Part shown: in pieces, positions 11,293-23,575 of the stretch
Layout: every line of letters starts with the position of its first letter
Position numbering within the stretch: position 1 is the stretch's first letter
Source of the DNA: Lingula anatina
Lineage: Eukaryota; Brachiopoda; Lingulata; Lingulida; Lingulidae
Assembly: GCF_001039355.2 (NCBI RefSeq)
Contig: NW_019776113.1
Location: forward strand, 173,418 to 237,417
Length of the DNA: 64,000 nucleotides
Direction: 5' to 3'
The notes under the pieces: generated by a model
The model's input: the letters and a program-made list of their open reading frames with translations, nothing else
Told to the model about the DNA's origin: nothing
Databases searched by the model: none
Translations under genes and position numbers: made by a program

Positions 11293-13710
11293 ATGGCGAC
11301 CTTCTTTGGAGAAATACTGCCAGTCACGTCGCGCGCGGTAGACGAAGACGACGATGAAGAAGAAAATGCGTTAGAAACTGCAATGTAATATGTTTATTTG
11401 AATGGTTTATTGTTTGTAAGGGTATTTGTGTGAAATCTTTGCAAAATGCGTTTTGGACTCAAATTATTATTCAAACACTAACGTGCTTAACGTATTTTGT
11501 AGCACAACTGTACTACAAAAAGTACAAACATTAGCTGATTAACTATTCATTGACAGATTCACTACTGATACTAGCTCGAAAAATTCATGCGTTAGCACTC
11601 CTATTGACGGTTCTGATATATACTAGCACATGAATTTTCGTGCACTGATACTATTTAGTAATAATATATAAGATTTTTGTTATATACTGTATGGACTAAC
11701 GCATGATAGACAAATGAATTGATAATTTTAAGTTGTTATTTAGCTGGCGTGCCCTTAGTAATTGGTATACAACATGTTAAATAGACGTGAAGTCCACAAT
11801 TAATTGTCCGCCTTTTACAGTTGTACATTGTAAGTTCAGTAACATTTTTCATTAAAACTCACGATGCAGTGCACCTGCAAAAATTTTACAGCTCTCCTGC
11901 AGTGCTCAGATGGAGTCCACAAGTGAGATCAGAAATTGAATCATCTCCGAACCAGTGCCTGCACTGTTCCATACTTATCATTGCCGTAGGTCAAGCAGCG
12001 ACAGGTAAAAGTGGCTAATGTTTACATTTATTTTAATTTTAACAAAAGGAGATAAAATTTTGAAATATCTATTACGAAAAAAAAAAAATTAATAATTCAA
12101 AGTGAACAAATTACTGTCTTACATCTGTCTGGCAAACTTGCAGGTTACTTAATAATTATTTATGACATGTGGCTATTATTTTCCAGGGTTTACCCAGTGC
12201 TATGTTTTGTCTCAACAATCAGAAAAGATAGGTGCTATATGCACAGGACTTGATGATAAGGACACGAGTACATTATCACAAGATGCTCACAGTGATAAAA
12301 CATGCTACATATATCGCTTAGTTCATAAACCAGAAGTTGTTGTTGTTCAGTGTAAGACTGAAGTACAGGCAGCCCAAGCTTTTTCTTGGACACAACAGGT
12401 GTTATATCTGCATAGTTGATTCTTCATTTCATATTCATCTTGGTTAAAGAGTGAAAAAATAACTTCAATTATTTTCCTGTGATATACCAGTAACAGTTGG
12501 GAATAAGTTTCATTAAATTGACAAATACTAAGTTGTATGTGTGTGGACAATTCTTGGACAACTACATATTCTGCCTGATGTATATGCGTTTGGTAAGAAA
12601 TTTGAATATACTTTACACTGTGAAACATTTAAACAGCATGCTTGTTTGAATTTTGAAATTATTTATTTATCTCTCTGATTTTGAATTGATTTTTTCAGCT
12701 GTTTTCCAGCATCAATATAAACCACACGTACATAGCAGTTTTGACATGTGGCTCTGTGACAGATTTCAAGTGTGATGTTATGGTTTCCGACCTTCCTGCT
12801 CCTTTTTTAAGGGCTTTGAAAACCAGTTCTTTTCATGGACAGCCAATTGCTCCATACCTGGAGCAGCCTAATACCATCTCTGGTCTTCCAGCACAATGTG
12901 AGTTATGATCAGGTCTCTTTAACCAACGTTTAAGTTGCAGATAGGTACACATAATGTGAAACTTGTTTATTCCTTTAAAGGCACACAATGAACCCAAAAC
13001 CTTTATAAAATATAAATATAGCCAAAACAATTTTCTTGTAAATATTTACAAAATTTATGTTTGTGTTTGTATGTAGTTGGAGTATTTAATTTTTTGAAAT
13101 ATTAATAAATATTTGGTCATTTTTTTTACTGCATACATTTGAGTTTAACATCAGAAATACTACTTAATTGCCCATGTGTTAAAGCTTAAAACAAGATTTG
13201 GAAGATACCTAAGAGATATGCTTTTCATTTGTAACAATATTGTCATTTTCATTCATTTTAGTATTGACTCACTGTCAGGTAGAGAGGATAGCAGCAGTGC
13301 TGTACACGTGTTATACTGACAGTATACACCTTGATATGAACACAATGAAAACATTCAGGCCAGTTCTTCAAGTCACTCCCTTGAAAAATGTTATACAGGT
13401 AAGGAAATATTTTAAGAATTTGACTTGATACAACATGCCTACTTAAAGTAGACTTTTTTATATGTTGAGGGACATTTATCCAGCTGCATTTAATGTTAAA
13501 TCTTACTTGACATGGATCAATTGTAAACCTTGAGCAGTTTGATTTAATTGAATATGCCAAGCAACTAAATATCTGAATAGAATGTGATTATTTTCATTGT
13601 TGTGAGTAAAATATTATCAACATTTACTGTTTCAGATCCCAGTCAATGCTGACAAATTGATGGCTGAATTTGTTGACCGTAATCTACGGGATAATTTTCT
13701 CTATACTTGA
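11293..13710 (+). CDS. PSMG1: Proteasome assembly chaperone 1
   Basis: Six exons (11293-11384, 11892-12004, 12187-12398, 12699-12897, 13262-13398, 13636-13710) join in one frame with GT-AG junctions and encode 275 residues; human PSMG1 has 288. The N-terminus MATFFGEILP and the following acidic run match the family. So do LPAPFLRALKTSSF, the YLEQPN segment and VLYTCYTDSIHLD. The protein ends FLYT, which keeps a hydrophobic-Tyr-X (HbYX) tail like human IYT. PSMG1 pairs with PSMG2 in the cytosol and helps assemble the 20S proteasome alpha ring; the HbYX tail is known in the yeast homologue to dock into alpha-subunit pockets. A possible poly(A) signal AATAAA lies at 14027-14032. Confidence 0.94.
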
Positions 13711-14026
13711 TATTAGTTATTCCACAGACTCTTACTATTGAGGATATGAAAGAAAGTACAATGACACTGAATAAATCCCATTTTTTTCATACCTTTATGA
13801 ATGATTGTTGTGTGTACCTCTAAGGACATTTTGTTGGATTGTATAAAACCTAACAGCATAAACATTTTCTTTTCAAAATAGCCATTGGTTTACCAGGAAA
13901 TTTATGAACTGCATGGAGACATATTTGCAAAAGTTATTGATTAAATAATTATCATAAAGTGAACTCATGTTCTAAGAAATGAAGGTTACCAGTGCAACCA
14001 ATATTTTGTTATATTATCTTATTCAC

Positions 14027-14032
14027 AATAAA
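14027..14032 (+). terminator. Possible PSMG1 poly(A) signal
   Basis: AATAAA lies 317 bp after the PSMG1 stop codon. An inverted repeat GAATCGG/CCGATTC with a 5-base loop follows at about 14064-14082. Earlier A-rich hexamers could also be used. Confidence 0.5.
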
Positions 14033-17000
14033 TGAATAATTACCATTGTGTTTGAATCATTTAGAATCGGTTTTGCCGATTCCGTTTAGCTTTTTAATGA
14101 GACTTAGACGAGACGCTATATACTAAGTAGATGGTAGTCACATAGAAAGTGCCTTCTGCAAAATGTCTATGAATTGTGTTAGGTGTGATACATACATTGT
14201 GTTGACATCCTGTTTTCATTTGTGCCATGCACAGACGTTTTGTAACCACATTACGAGGCGTCAAAAGCGTTGCTCGGGCCTACCGTTTATATAGTGTTCA
14301 AATATTCAGCTTCTTTTTTTTCACTGTTTAGTAATTTTTTATGACATTGTGAAAGACGAGATAAATGGGAGTACTAGATAGTAATAAAAGAAATATAGCT
14401 TCTAAATTTTATTTTTATCACATAACAATCACATAAGTTTCAACAGGTCTGCTTATTCATTCATAGATTTAATTAATTAATTGTCATAATTCACAAATAT
14501 ATACCCAGTTTATGAAATATTCATATGTGAGGCTGCAAATGGGAGAAGAAAGCACCTTTGAGGGAGTAACAGTCAGTAAGAAGAGTACACAAAGACAACT
14601 TTTATGATGTTAAAGGCACATTTATCATCTGAATTGAAACGGCCATCTGCCGCGTGCTGCAAGCAAAATACAACTTTTAAACAGGGCAAGGTCGCAACAT
14701 GTGAACCGTACGGCCCCTAAACATGGTCCTCGAGTTACCTATCCATGTTCCGTGTGCAGTGCTGTTCAAAGAACTCATTGCATGTATTTGTATGATGCCT
14801 TGGTGCGACAAGAAAGAGTCTAACAATTTTACCTAGGGCTTTTTCAACTCCAGTCGTGTAACATTGTTGTAAAATGATGGCGAGTGGCCCTAGGGAGTCC
14901 AACTAGCAGTCGCTTCAATTCGGCTTGTCGCTAATGGAATATAATCATTTCAAATTTAAGGAATGCTTGAAGGAAATTTATAAGTGTGGCTTTGCCATGG
15001 TAAAGATTTATTTACGTAAGTAGGTTTAAGTTTTGCATAAAATTAAGTATAACTACTAACTCTATCTCTCGTTATGGAAAGTTTCTGAAATGAAAACAAA
15101 ATCTGACTTTCTAGAATTCTCACACATGGAAATATATATTCTAATTCGCTGCCACCTGCCCTATATTGATATGCTAATCAGCTCGATTCTAAAACCAGTG
15201 TTAACGCTAAATCTAACCAAAAACAAGAAAATAAAAAAATGTGTCAAGTGTGTGGAAACTATATATTTTATTCAGCAGAGAGTCCTTTTTATATAAAAGA
15301 ATTCCTTTAAGGTATCTTTCACTAGACCATAGACACATTTAAAAGTAGAATGAATGACTATGAATATATCACGCATGTTACAAGGTTGAATTATGATGAA
15401 CATTATGTTTTGTGGACGATGCGCTACCAGGCGCTTTGTTATGAAACTCAAATCTTTTATCTTATATCGACAGTATCACAACATAGTCTATGTACATGTA
15501 TATGAATTAAGGTTTTGTTCCCTAATTCTTTGAGAATTTATATTTTCATTATTCCACTTAACGGTGTGCTTGTACGTTACTTAAGTTAATCAAATAAACC
15601 ATTTTGACAGTTATGACTCAAGGCAATCTTTTTATCAGGGTTACTTTTGATCATGACCTTCTACTCGGACACTTAGAGCTTTAGCGCCAAAGGCCCCGCA
15701 GTGTTGCGCAAGACCCCTATTTTATCGTTTTGCTTGGTTCATTTTTCTCTAGTATTCTGTCACTTTAGATGTAGTCGACTTCAATTATAATAGGCGTCTT
15801 TATATAGCATATCTTCTATTTTACTTTTGCTACATCGCTTATGTAACATAAATAATTTCGCTTAGCAACCTAGATTTGTCGGCTGAGTAGGGAAATGAAT
15901 TTGATATTCTGAGGTATTTGAAATAGTGGAATCAACATCGATCTATAGGCATTTTCGTTTTTTCTTTGGTTCATGTTTATGCAAATTCCCAATAGATTAC
16001 TCTAAAGAGGAGCGATTTTATCATTAAATGTGTCCACTTGTAATGATCAATAGATTTCATAACGATTCTCTGATTATCTTGCTTTAAAATGACAAATAAA
16101 TCACCGTCAAGAAGTTGTCTGTAGCTTAGTTCTTTTCTTATTTTGTGTTCTTATTTTATTTTTTATATTGTCATAGATTGGACCAATTTTGTTATGCACA
16201 TCTTTATATTTAGTCAAAGCATACACAAAATACAATAGCTTATTTAGACGATAATATCGATAATATCAATTTTTCGCTTTTAATGACACCCCCTCAGTAC
16301 CCCCACACCCATGCTGTTACCCCATGATTGATACTGAACCAATACAACATACTATTTTTTTTCTAAATTCTTGAGATACAGAAGGGAATTCTTTTATGTC
16401 ATTCTCAAGTACCATAGATAAATTATTTTAGTAATTTGCCTTCTTTTTGCATCCGTTTAAATGATTAATGTAAGAGGTGTTTGTTGATTGATGTAAGAGT
16501 TGTTTGTTTTGAACAGTGTTTAGATATTGATGTCGATACGTGTAGCACCTATGTGCCTTTTAATCAATTTTCATTTGGAATTATTCATGGTATTCAATTG
16601 TTCTGCAACAATGCAGTACAACGCACAACAGTAAACGCACAGTTTCACAAATGACTCTGGCAAATTTAGGAATGTTCTAATCAAAACTTTGAACCGCTTT
16701 TCGGTGGTCGATAATGCATTGTGAGTTTGGGTGTATAATACATAGTTAAGATCTACGTAAGTGCTGTTACTCGACTTTGTAATTATCCCCAATTTGCAAA
16801 TCTTGGCTTATTTAAACATTGGTGTCGTTTTACAGAAATTGATATGAAATTGCCCTTCTGTTACGCTATCGTTTACATCTCGAACAAACAAACAAATTAT
16901 GCACTGCAAACTAACAATGGGCACGCGTCGTGAGGTTTCTTTTCATCGGCCCAATGACCTAGAAGCAGGTCAACGAACGCCCCAACACAATAGCGTTTAG

Positions 17001-20000
17001 GATTATATCATGTTCAGAATAAAAGAAATGGACTAATGTCTTCAAACGGACGCCGCCTTAGTGACCCAATGAACCCATGATATTCGAATCAATTCTATAG
17101 CGCGGTTGTGCTAAACGTTTTCCAATGGTCTGCTTACTCCCTCTTGGGTTAAAACTAGAGCCATTCTCTCTCACTCTCTCTCTCTCCTTCACATGTCCTA
17201 ATCTTAAATGTGTCAGGGCCACTCAAATGACATTATTTTGGGGGTCATAAATGACGATAAATCACAACGAAAACAAAATACTTTCGTAGTACCATTTTAA
17301 TCACTACGGTTTTTTATGTGAGCACCGTCAAGAATTACAGTTCGTTAAGCAAAGTAAAATGCTTTCTTTTCCATGTTGTTTAAAATACAAACAACTTTAA
17401 CGAGATGAGATAACTACCAATTCGTGTGTGGTAGCTAGACAGGCTTGAGAGAATGGTAAATATACTTTCTGATAACGTTTATCTGTTTTTGTTTATTCTT
17501 AACGGGAAGGGGTTGTTTTTAATCCAATGTTTTTCATGCTTAAGTTCCAACTCACAAGGATACCTTAATATAGCAGGTGCCCAAATATCATTTGGATTTG
17601 TTTTCAGAATAGCGACAAGCTTCTAGAATTTTCTTTAGGTCCACTTTTTTGTAAGCTTTGGTACTATTTTTTTTATATATATATTTTTTTTACAATAAAG
17701 TTTTATTTGTAAACATCTATAACAGACTCATGAATATAATTAACAATGTATTTTTGATAAGACCACGGGGACTTAATACCACCGGGTATTGATTGATTTA
17801 GAAATAAGAAAGCCACTGGCACGCGTGATAGTGACTGTCACCGCTTTTACGATTTTTTGTGGAGGGGGGAAGTCCTAGGGTCTGCGGCAAGGCACACCGG
17901 GTACACAGACGAAAGGCGACGATCCTCAGTAAGTATATTTCACAAGTCAGACAAGTAGCTCTGATTAAGAAGGAAAAGTTCCAGGGCACGTGGGGTTTAA
18001 CGAATGTGTGCCAACATACATAACTTTCATGGGGAGTATTTCTCCTTTCTTTTGCCTAACTCAGCATGCGACACAAATAACACCTGAATCTTACAACGGT
18101 AAGGAGGCTCCAGAAACAAAAACTCAAGTAGTCTGCACTGCAGTTGAAGCGAAGTGCTTTCTCAGATAAGAGGCGGATTTGTACATTAAATTGCCCTAAG
18201 GTGAATGGACACGAATATCATAAATAACCGTATTAATACGGAACTTAGGATACCAAACAAGGGATAAGCTCCTCTCAGTTGTATGCTGTGCAACGATTAA
18301 CATATTGTTCGCGTTAGGCTTGGTCGAGAAGTTCACAGTTTTGCACCAATCAATGCAGGGACACCATTGAACTTGTCCTGTTGTTGGGCAAGAAATTTAC
18401 TCTCCTCTTTTCAATTTAATCACGCAAGAATCTAAAGGGCCCCCTTAAACCCTCAATTACTATTGATGCACATCTGTAAAGGCGCTGTTCCAAATGAAAA
18501 TACACTTAAAATGAATTGACATTGATTGGATGAAAAGTTGAAATCCCAAAAACTAATAAAATTTTAGTGTTGATGTGGTTATGGTCGCTGCCTCTCACTC
18601 GGATTTGCATATCAACAACCGGATCATTAAAAAGCAGTGCGCGTGGTCTGAAACTTATCGTCGTTTCATCAAAAGCCACGTGCGCACTAAGATACACCTT
18701 TGAAAATGAAGTTCAAGGGTCAGCTTCCCTACCTGTAGATTCCATTCAAGTACCATTCTTAGAAGGAAAGGAGAGAAGACGCTGTTTTCCAATTCAATGC
18801 CTTCCTTGACATGAAATATGTTGATAGTTGGGGTTTATTTTTGGGAGCGTGCGGGTGCCCTTGATTGTCGAATCAAGTTGAGCTCAGAGAACATGTCTGG
18901 CAACCATGCTGGTAGTGGTGGGCGGTGCAAAATTACCCTCCATTTGGAAGCTCCTTGACAACAGACTTCATTTTCTTTTTGTATCTTTGAATACTAGACC
19001 TCTGAATTCGAAATGAATCGAAACGAGTGCATGCACACGAGAGTCATCAATAAGACAACCGGGTAAGAGCACAATGGCACAATATCCCACGTTATATAAA
19101 ATTGTTTTATTTTGGCCTTTTAAACAATGTCATTGTCGCACAAAAGATCTCTCGCGAGCAAGAGTCAATTTTTTCCAAGAAAACTTGCTAACTAAAAAGT
19201 TAATACCTTATAGAATGTGTTAATAAAGACGTGCCAAAAACTGTCATGAAGTTGAAGTTGCTTTTACACATCATCTCGAAAACCAAATTAGTATGCAATG
19301 GTATACTACTAATACAAGTCAGTAAAATGGTTGAAATCTGCTTAATATATGACAATTAGAATAGTTTTTCAACATATATTGGTTTATGTGTTAATTTTTG
19401 AAAAAAGAGTATGGAATTTTAGAAATAGTTCAAAGATTGCTAATTTGAACACCACTAGCACGTTCAGAGGCAATGAGGATTCAATGGATGTTAGCAGCAT
19501 GAGTACATACAATTCGTAACATATCTAGATAAGATATTATTCAGACGATTCGAAATTCAATCTTCATTGCATGAAAAAAGTCAATTTTACATGAAAGAAT
19601 TATGGTTTAGAGACATAGTTTTGGATTACGTGCAAATATGCACCCTGCTCCTATTATAGTATTGAATTGCACTGCCGGCAACAGAGCGGATTAATTTTTT
19701 AGATTTTTACTTAACAAAGACATTATGAATCATATTAAGGCAGCTTTTGGCAATTTGGTGAGATTATTTCAAAAGCAAGACAAAAAATTTTGCAGGCTTA
19801 ACTCCCAAAAAACTTTTCGAGAAAATGCCTGGGAGAGCTATGTTGAATGGGAAGAAATTCAATGTGGGTTATATGTCGCCAGTCTGTATGGAGATGATTT
19901 ACGACACCCTTTCGACACAAAAGGTTCCATTATTTGAGATTTGGGTGATGTGTGTGGGTGTGTGGGTGTACGGAGAGAGAGAAAGACAAAGATTCATCAG

Positions 20001-20700
20001 AAAAGCCACAAAATAAGTTAGATTAAACTTTGCCATAAGATTTCATAATTGTAGTACTCTTTTCCTTATCGATTTTCAGTGCCGCATCTCCATGTTCTCC
20101 AGGCACTGTTATTAACAGTTTGGTTCGTAGCACTTGTCACAGGAAAAACGAGCTATGGGGAAGGATTAACCGCTGTGACAAATCTCAACGCGGGGTTCTT
20201 CCAATTAACACACACAAAACTAGATTTGTCACCTTTGACCAAGCGGCTGTTTTACTAAATTTCATAAAAATCTTGCATGCTAAGATGTTAATATTGCTTG
20301 CATGTAGAAAGTTAAAGTAAGGAAACAACATATTTGCACAATAAAGTGTTGAAATTTATTTCCGTTGTGTAACAATGTATATTATTCATATTTTCGTGTT
20401 TTTGCACTTTTTTTTTATTTCAGATGCTATGGTTGAGAGAATTTTTCGCAAGATGCAAACTATCAACTATCCCTTTGGAATTTTTTTCCATACAATGCCC
20501 TTAAAGTATTCCAGTCAACTTTTGTGCCCCAAATGCCCCCATCCTCTCATCGCCCTCTTTCCCGTCATAGGTAACTGGTTCTACAGTCTTCGCCATGCAC
20601 GCAATCCATAAAATTACCATAAGTGTCATTCCTTACGAGAAACCCGGTGATGCGGGCCACCGCACAGGGGACGCTTTGGTGAAGGTGAAAATAGAGGCGC
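14033..20700. other. Gene-free interval upstream of the first ASCL1-type gene
   Basis: I find no supportable gene. ORFs of 60-80 codons occur, but none has splice partners, a credible promoter or family motifs. There are no clear transposons. A perfect octamer ATTTGCAT at 18603-18610 lies near a CCACGTG motif at about 18676; such sites bind POU and bHLH factors, but they are expected by chance in a region this size. The interval is a reasonable place to look for distal enhancers of the ASCL gene; that is inference. Confidence 0.4.
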
Positions 20701-20749
20701 GTGGCAAGCCCGTTAGCGCGAGGTATAGGTGACAGGTAAGAGGTGCAGG

Positions 20750-20811
20750 GGGCGGAGCTTACGCTCGTGCCGAGGAGTATAAATTGTTGCTACCACGCGC
20801 TAGATCTCGAT
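20750..20811 (+). promoter_or_regulatory. Core promoter of the first ASCL1-type gene
   Basis: GGGCGGAGCTTACGCT at 20750-20765 is followed by TATAAAT at 20778-20784, predicting a start of transcription near 20808. CACGCG, the class C site bound by Hairy/Hes repressors, lies at 20794-20799, between the TATA box and the predicted start. The GGGCGGAG block is shared with the second ASCL1-type gene. Confidence 0.65.
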
Positions 20812-20891
20812 ATCTCGTTACCAGTCAACGCAGTACTGCCAAGCTCGTGTCTTATCAGCTCGCAAAATTTGGCACAAGCCAGCGGTTGCCA

Positions 20892-20911
20892 CACGTGGAA
20901 AGCACGCGACG
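20892..20911 (+). promoter_or_regulatory. Paired Hes/Hairy-type sites in the ASCL 5' UTR
   Basis: CACGTG at 20892-20897 (class B E-box) is followed by AGCACGCGACG at 20901-20911. The second sequence nearly matches the Hairy site known from the Drosophila achaete promoter (core GGCACGCGAC). Both lie 30-50 bp before the start codon. Binding is inferred from motif identity. Confidence 0.5.
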
Positions 20912-20939
20912 GAAGTTTGAACTGTCGTTTAAAGTAAAT

Positions 20940-21605
20940 ATGAATGATTTGTTGACCACATCGTTTCTTCCTTCAGCCTGCGTTATGATGCCAACAAGTG
21001 AACCCCAGGGAGAGCAGATGCTGACCGCACGCTACAATCACAACACACCCAACCAGACTTTTTCTTCTTACCAAGTTCAGAGGCCGATTCTCCCCGCCCC
21101 GCTAAACCATCACCTCCAGCAGCAGCAGCAGCAGCAGCAGCAAAGACAGCAAGCGTCTCTTCGAAACAAACGGCGAATGCTCTACCAGGTACCTTGTGGG
21201 ATACAAGGGAAGCAACCTGGAACTGTGGAAAGAAGAAACGCGCGAGAGAGAAATCGAGTTCGTCTCATCAACCATACGTTTTCCGACTTGAGAAACCATC
21301 TTCCAGCCAAGTACACCCGAGCAAAGAATGGCAAATCGAAAAAGATGAGCAAAGTCGACACGCTGAGATCTGCCATTGAGTATATAAGTCAACTTCACAG
21401 TGCCCTTAGCGAAGGAGAGACTGCGGTGAAGCCGCCGCAGAGCGACAACCAATGGTACTCTGCCCTCTCCCCCTCCTCGTATTCGGACGGTGGGTCACCG
21501 GGGTCCAGTTTCGGTGGCTCGGACTCTGCAAGTGACCACTGTCCAACCCTAGATGACGAAGATGAACTTCCAGATGACCTGCTCGACTTCAACAATTGGT
21601 TTTGA
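20940..21605 (+). CDS. ASCL1-like: Achaete-scute/ASCL1-type bHLH factor, paralog 1
   Basis: A single-exon frame of 221 residues. A 9-residue polyglutamine run (60-68) is encoded by CAG repeats; human ASCL1 also carries polyQ. The bHLH domain spans about 97-156: basic region ERRNARERNRVRLIN with the E-box-contacting RER, helix 1, and helix 2 from KKMSKVDTLRSAIEYI. The loop is about six residues longer than in the second paralog (AKYTRAKNGKS before KKMSKV). The C-terminus DDLLDFNNWF is the ASCL1-class tail. Such factors bind E-boxes with an E-protein partner and drive neurogenesis. I start at the ATG at 20940: the earlier in-frame ATG at 20784 overlaps the last base of the TATA box and precedes the expected transcription start. 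A Ser/Gly-rich stretch (177-199) links the bHLH to the tail. Confidence 0.95.
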   Translation: MNDLLTTSFLPSACVMMPTSEPQGEQMLTARYNHNTPNQTFSSYQVQRPILPAPLNHHLQQQQQQQQQRQQASLRNKRRMLYQVPCGIQGKQPGTVERRNARERNRVRLINHTFSDLRNHLPAKYTRAKNGKSKKMSKVDTLRSAIEYISQLHSALSEGETAVKPPQSDNQWYSALSPSSYSDGGSPGSSFGGSDSASDHCPTLDDEDELPDDLLDFNNWF

Positions 21606-21638
21606 ACACACTGTTCGACACATTTGGAAAATGTGAAG

Positions 21639-22549
21639 GTTTGTATGATTCATATGTAGTAATTGTATAATATTTAACATTTGTGAAAATTTCTGCTACT
21701 GTGTCAAATAGCCCTCGTTTCTAATTTTCCCTTAGGCCGAACAATCCTATAAAATGTTATAATTTCAAAATGATAACAGGTATTAACAAGAAGCGTTTGA
21801 TCTTCCCGGAGCATTATTCAATATAGGGGAAAAGCGATTGTTACGTCTTAAGAAACCCATTATTAAGGGTTTTAACAAATGTATGATTTAGATGTTAAGC
21901 ATTTAAGACTGCGAAACTAATAATTATTGTGCATGCTCGCATTTAATGAGTTATTGGGAAGTTCCAAATTAGAGGAAAGCATTTTTGTGCACCTTTTTAT
22001 TTTTGATTTACTGAACGTTACTTTTTAGTGTTGGATTATTTGAAAAGGTTTGTCTTTCATGACTTATTTTATACTGAAAGCTGCATCCAACAGGGCATGC
22101 CCATGACTTGCTTGGTGGAAAAAAAAACTAGCAAACAAACAAACAAACGCTTTGTGGGTTTAAAGTGTTCACTTTCAAGACTCAGGCCTGGATGGCTGAT
22201 TATATAGGTTTCCTTCTACTGCAGCGATTCGGTTGACGGGATTTAAAAAGAAAAAAAGAAGATTGCTCGGCCACACGTCTTTACAATACAAATCCGCACT
22301 TTTGAAAAATTGGTTCTATAGTTAAGTATTTCTAAGTCGTTAACGTTAGACAGTTTTGACAATAAGCAGCAATGAAGGTTTTATTCAGAAATTGGAAAAG
22401 CTTCCTTTGGGAAGCCACACGCTTAACCAACCGCATTAAGTGTCGGCGGCGTTGCCAGTGGCCTCTAATATCAGATGTCACCATTCCCCATTATTCTTTC
22501 GCTTCTTTTAACCTTTAGCTTAATATATCACCCTCATTATTCTTGCAGG
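21639..22549 (+). other. Predicted 3' UTR intron of ASCL paralog 1
   Basis: A donor AAG|GTTTGT lies 33 bases after the stop codon, and a strong acceptor TTATTCTTGCAG ends at 22549. The donor is weak. The layout matches vertebrate ASCL1, whose second exon is entirely non-coding, and the second paralog here has the same arrangement with stronger sites. The non-coding last exon would run from 22550 to about 23230. Confidence 0.55.
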
Positions 22550-23235
22550 ATCGTCCCTGGTGACTTCGGACAAAGGCCGCCATAGCCACGAGACCAGCGG
22601 GAGAGAGGCAAATATTGTCCGGGATTCTATAGGGCCGGAGGTCAACCGGAAAGTTGAACTGAAGGTTGATGCGGGTGTCGTCCTCCAAGTGCTGAAACTC
22701 CAGACAGTGCAGCTAGTACCTTCCCAAAGGTGTGTGCAGTGTCTGTTTGCTGTGAGAGAGACGATGGAATCAACGTGACCATCGGGCATATAACTGAAGA
22801 AGATCTGTCCGCAGAAACCACCCAATGCCGCATCCCTGCGTGGAGGACACTGTGTACTATAAAACGATGAATATTTTCTGTTTTGTGATTGATTCTGGAA
22901 ATCGTTTTTAAAACTGACTGAATATGAAAATGTTTTTTACCAGATGACTTGAAGTATATATGATTCAACACAAGACTTGCAAGGCTGCAGGCAGCCCGTA
23001 ATTATTAAAAGTTGTAATTTAATATTATTTATATTTACAATGTAAAAAATCGTATTAAGTTTGTGAATGATATAAATGTAAAATAAGCAATTTTATCTTT
23101 GTTATGGCATAAAATCGTAGTAAATAAAAAGAGACTTTGAATTAATAGTGAAATACATAGAACATGCATATAATATTCAGTGTGCTTACTTAAATGATAT
23201 GTTTTGAACATAATAAACTTACTTAGCCTTAAAAC
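22550..23235 (+). other. Predicted non-coding last exon of ASCL paralog 1
   Basis: Sequence after the predicted acceptor is first moderately GC-rich, then AT-rich, with AATAAA signals at 23123-23128 and 23212-23217. ORFs of about 70-110 codons here occur on both strands with no family features, as expected for a UTR. Confidence 0.5.
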
Positions 23236-23537
23236 TGTGCGAAAGTGTCTGTTTACAAATGGACTTAGATCAGTCGAACTGTGCATATGAAGTCTATTTG
23301 TTCTCGTTTAACATACCGCAGTTTGAAAATAAGCTGCGAATTGATATGAGTAATATATTTCCTGTGTTTCTCGAATCACATTTTGACAAAGTTTCTTACA
23401 ACAGAGCGTTATTTAAGAGCCCTATTAATGTGGATACCCCAGAGTTTCGCGAATAAACGTAAAACATAACGAGATTTAGCGGGATTCAGAGAAGATTGGG
23501 GTCAAAAATAATGGCAAACAAGCGAATGGGGTGCTGC

Positions 23538-23575
23538 AAAAAAAAAAAAAAAAAAAAACAAAAAAAAAAAAAAAA
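23538..23575 (+). repeat. Poly-A tract
   Basis: Thirty-eight bases, all A except one C. It could be the tail of a retroposed sequence, but the sequence before it shows no recognisable SINE or gene copy. Confidence 0.9.

Noticed and set aside
15979-18610. Scattered POU octamer sites upstream of the ASCL genes
   Set aside because: The number of octamers in the window is close to what chance gives for an 8-mer on both strands in AT-rich DNA.
20784-20939. N-terminal extension of ASCL paralog 1 from an upstream in-frame ATG
   Set aside because: That ATG overlaps the last base of the TATA box and precedes the expected transcription start, and the extension has no ASCL-like features.
21102-21595. 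Antisense ORFs across ASCL paralog 1
   Set aside because: They are shadows of the bHLH and CAG-repeat coding sequence, with poly-Leu and poly-Ser products.
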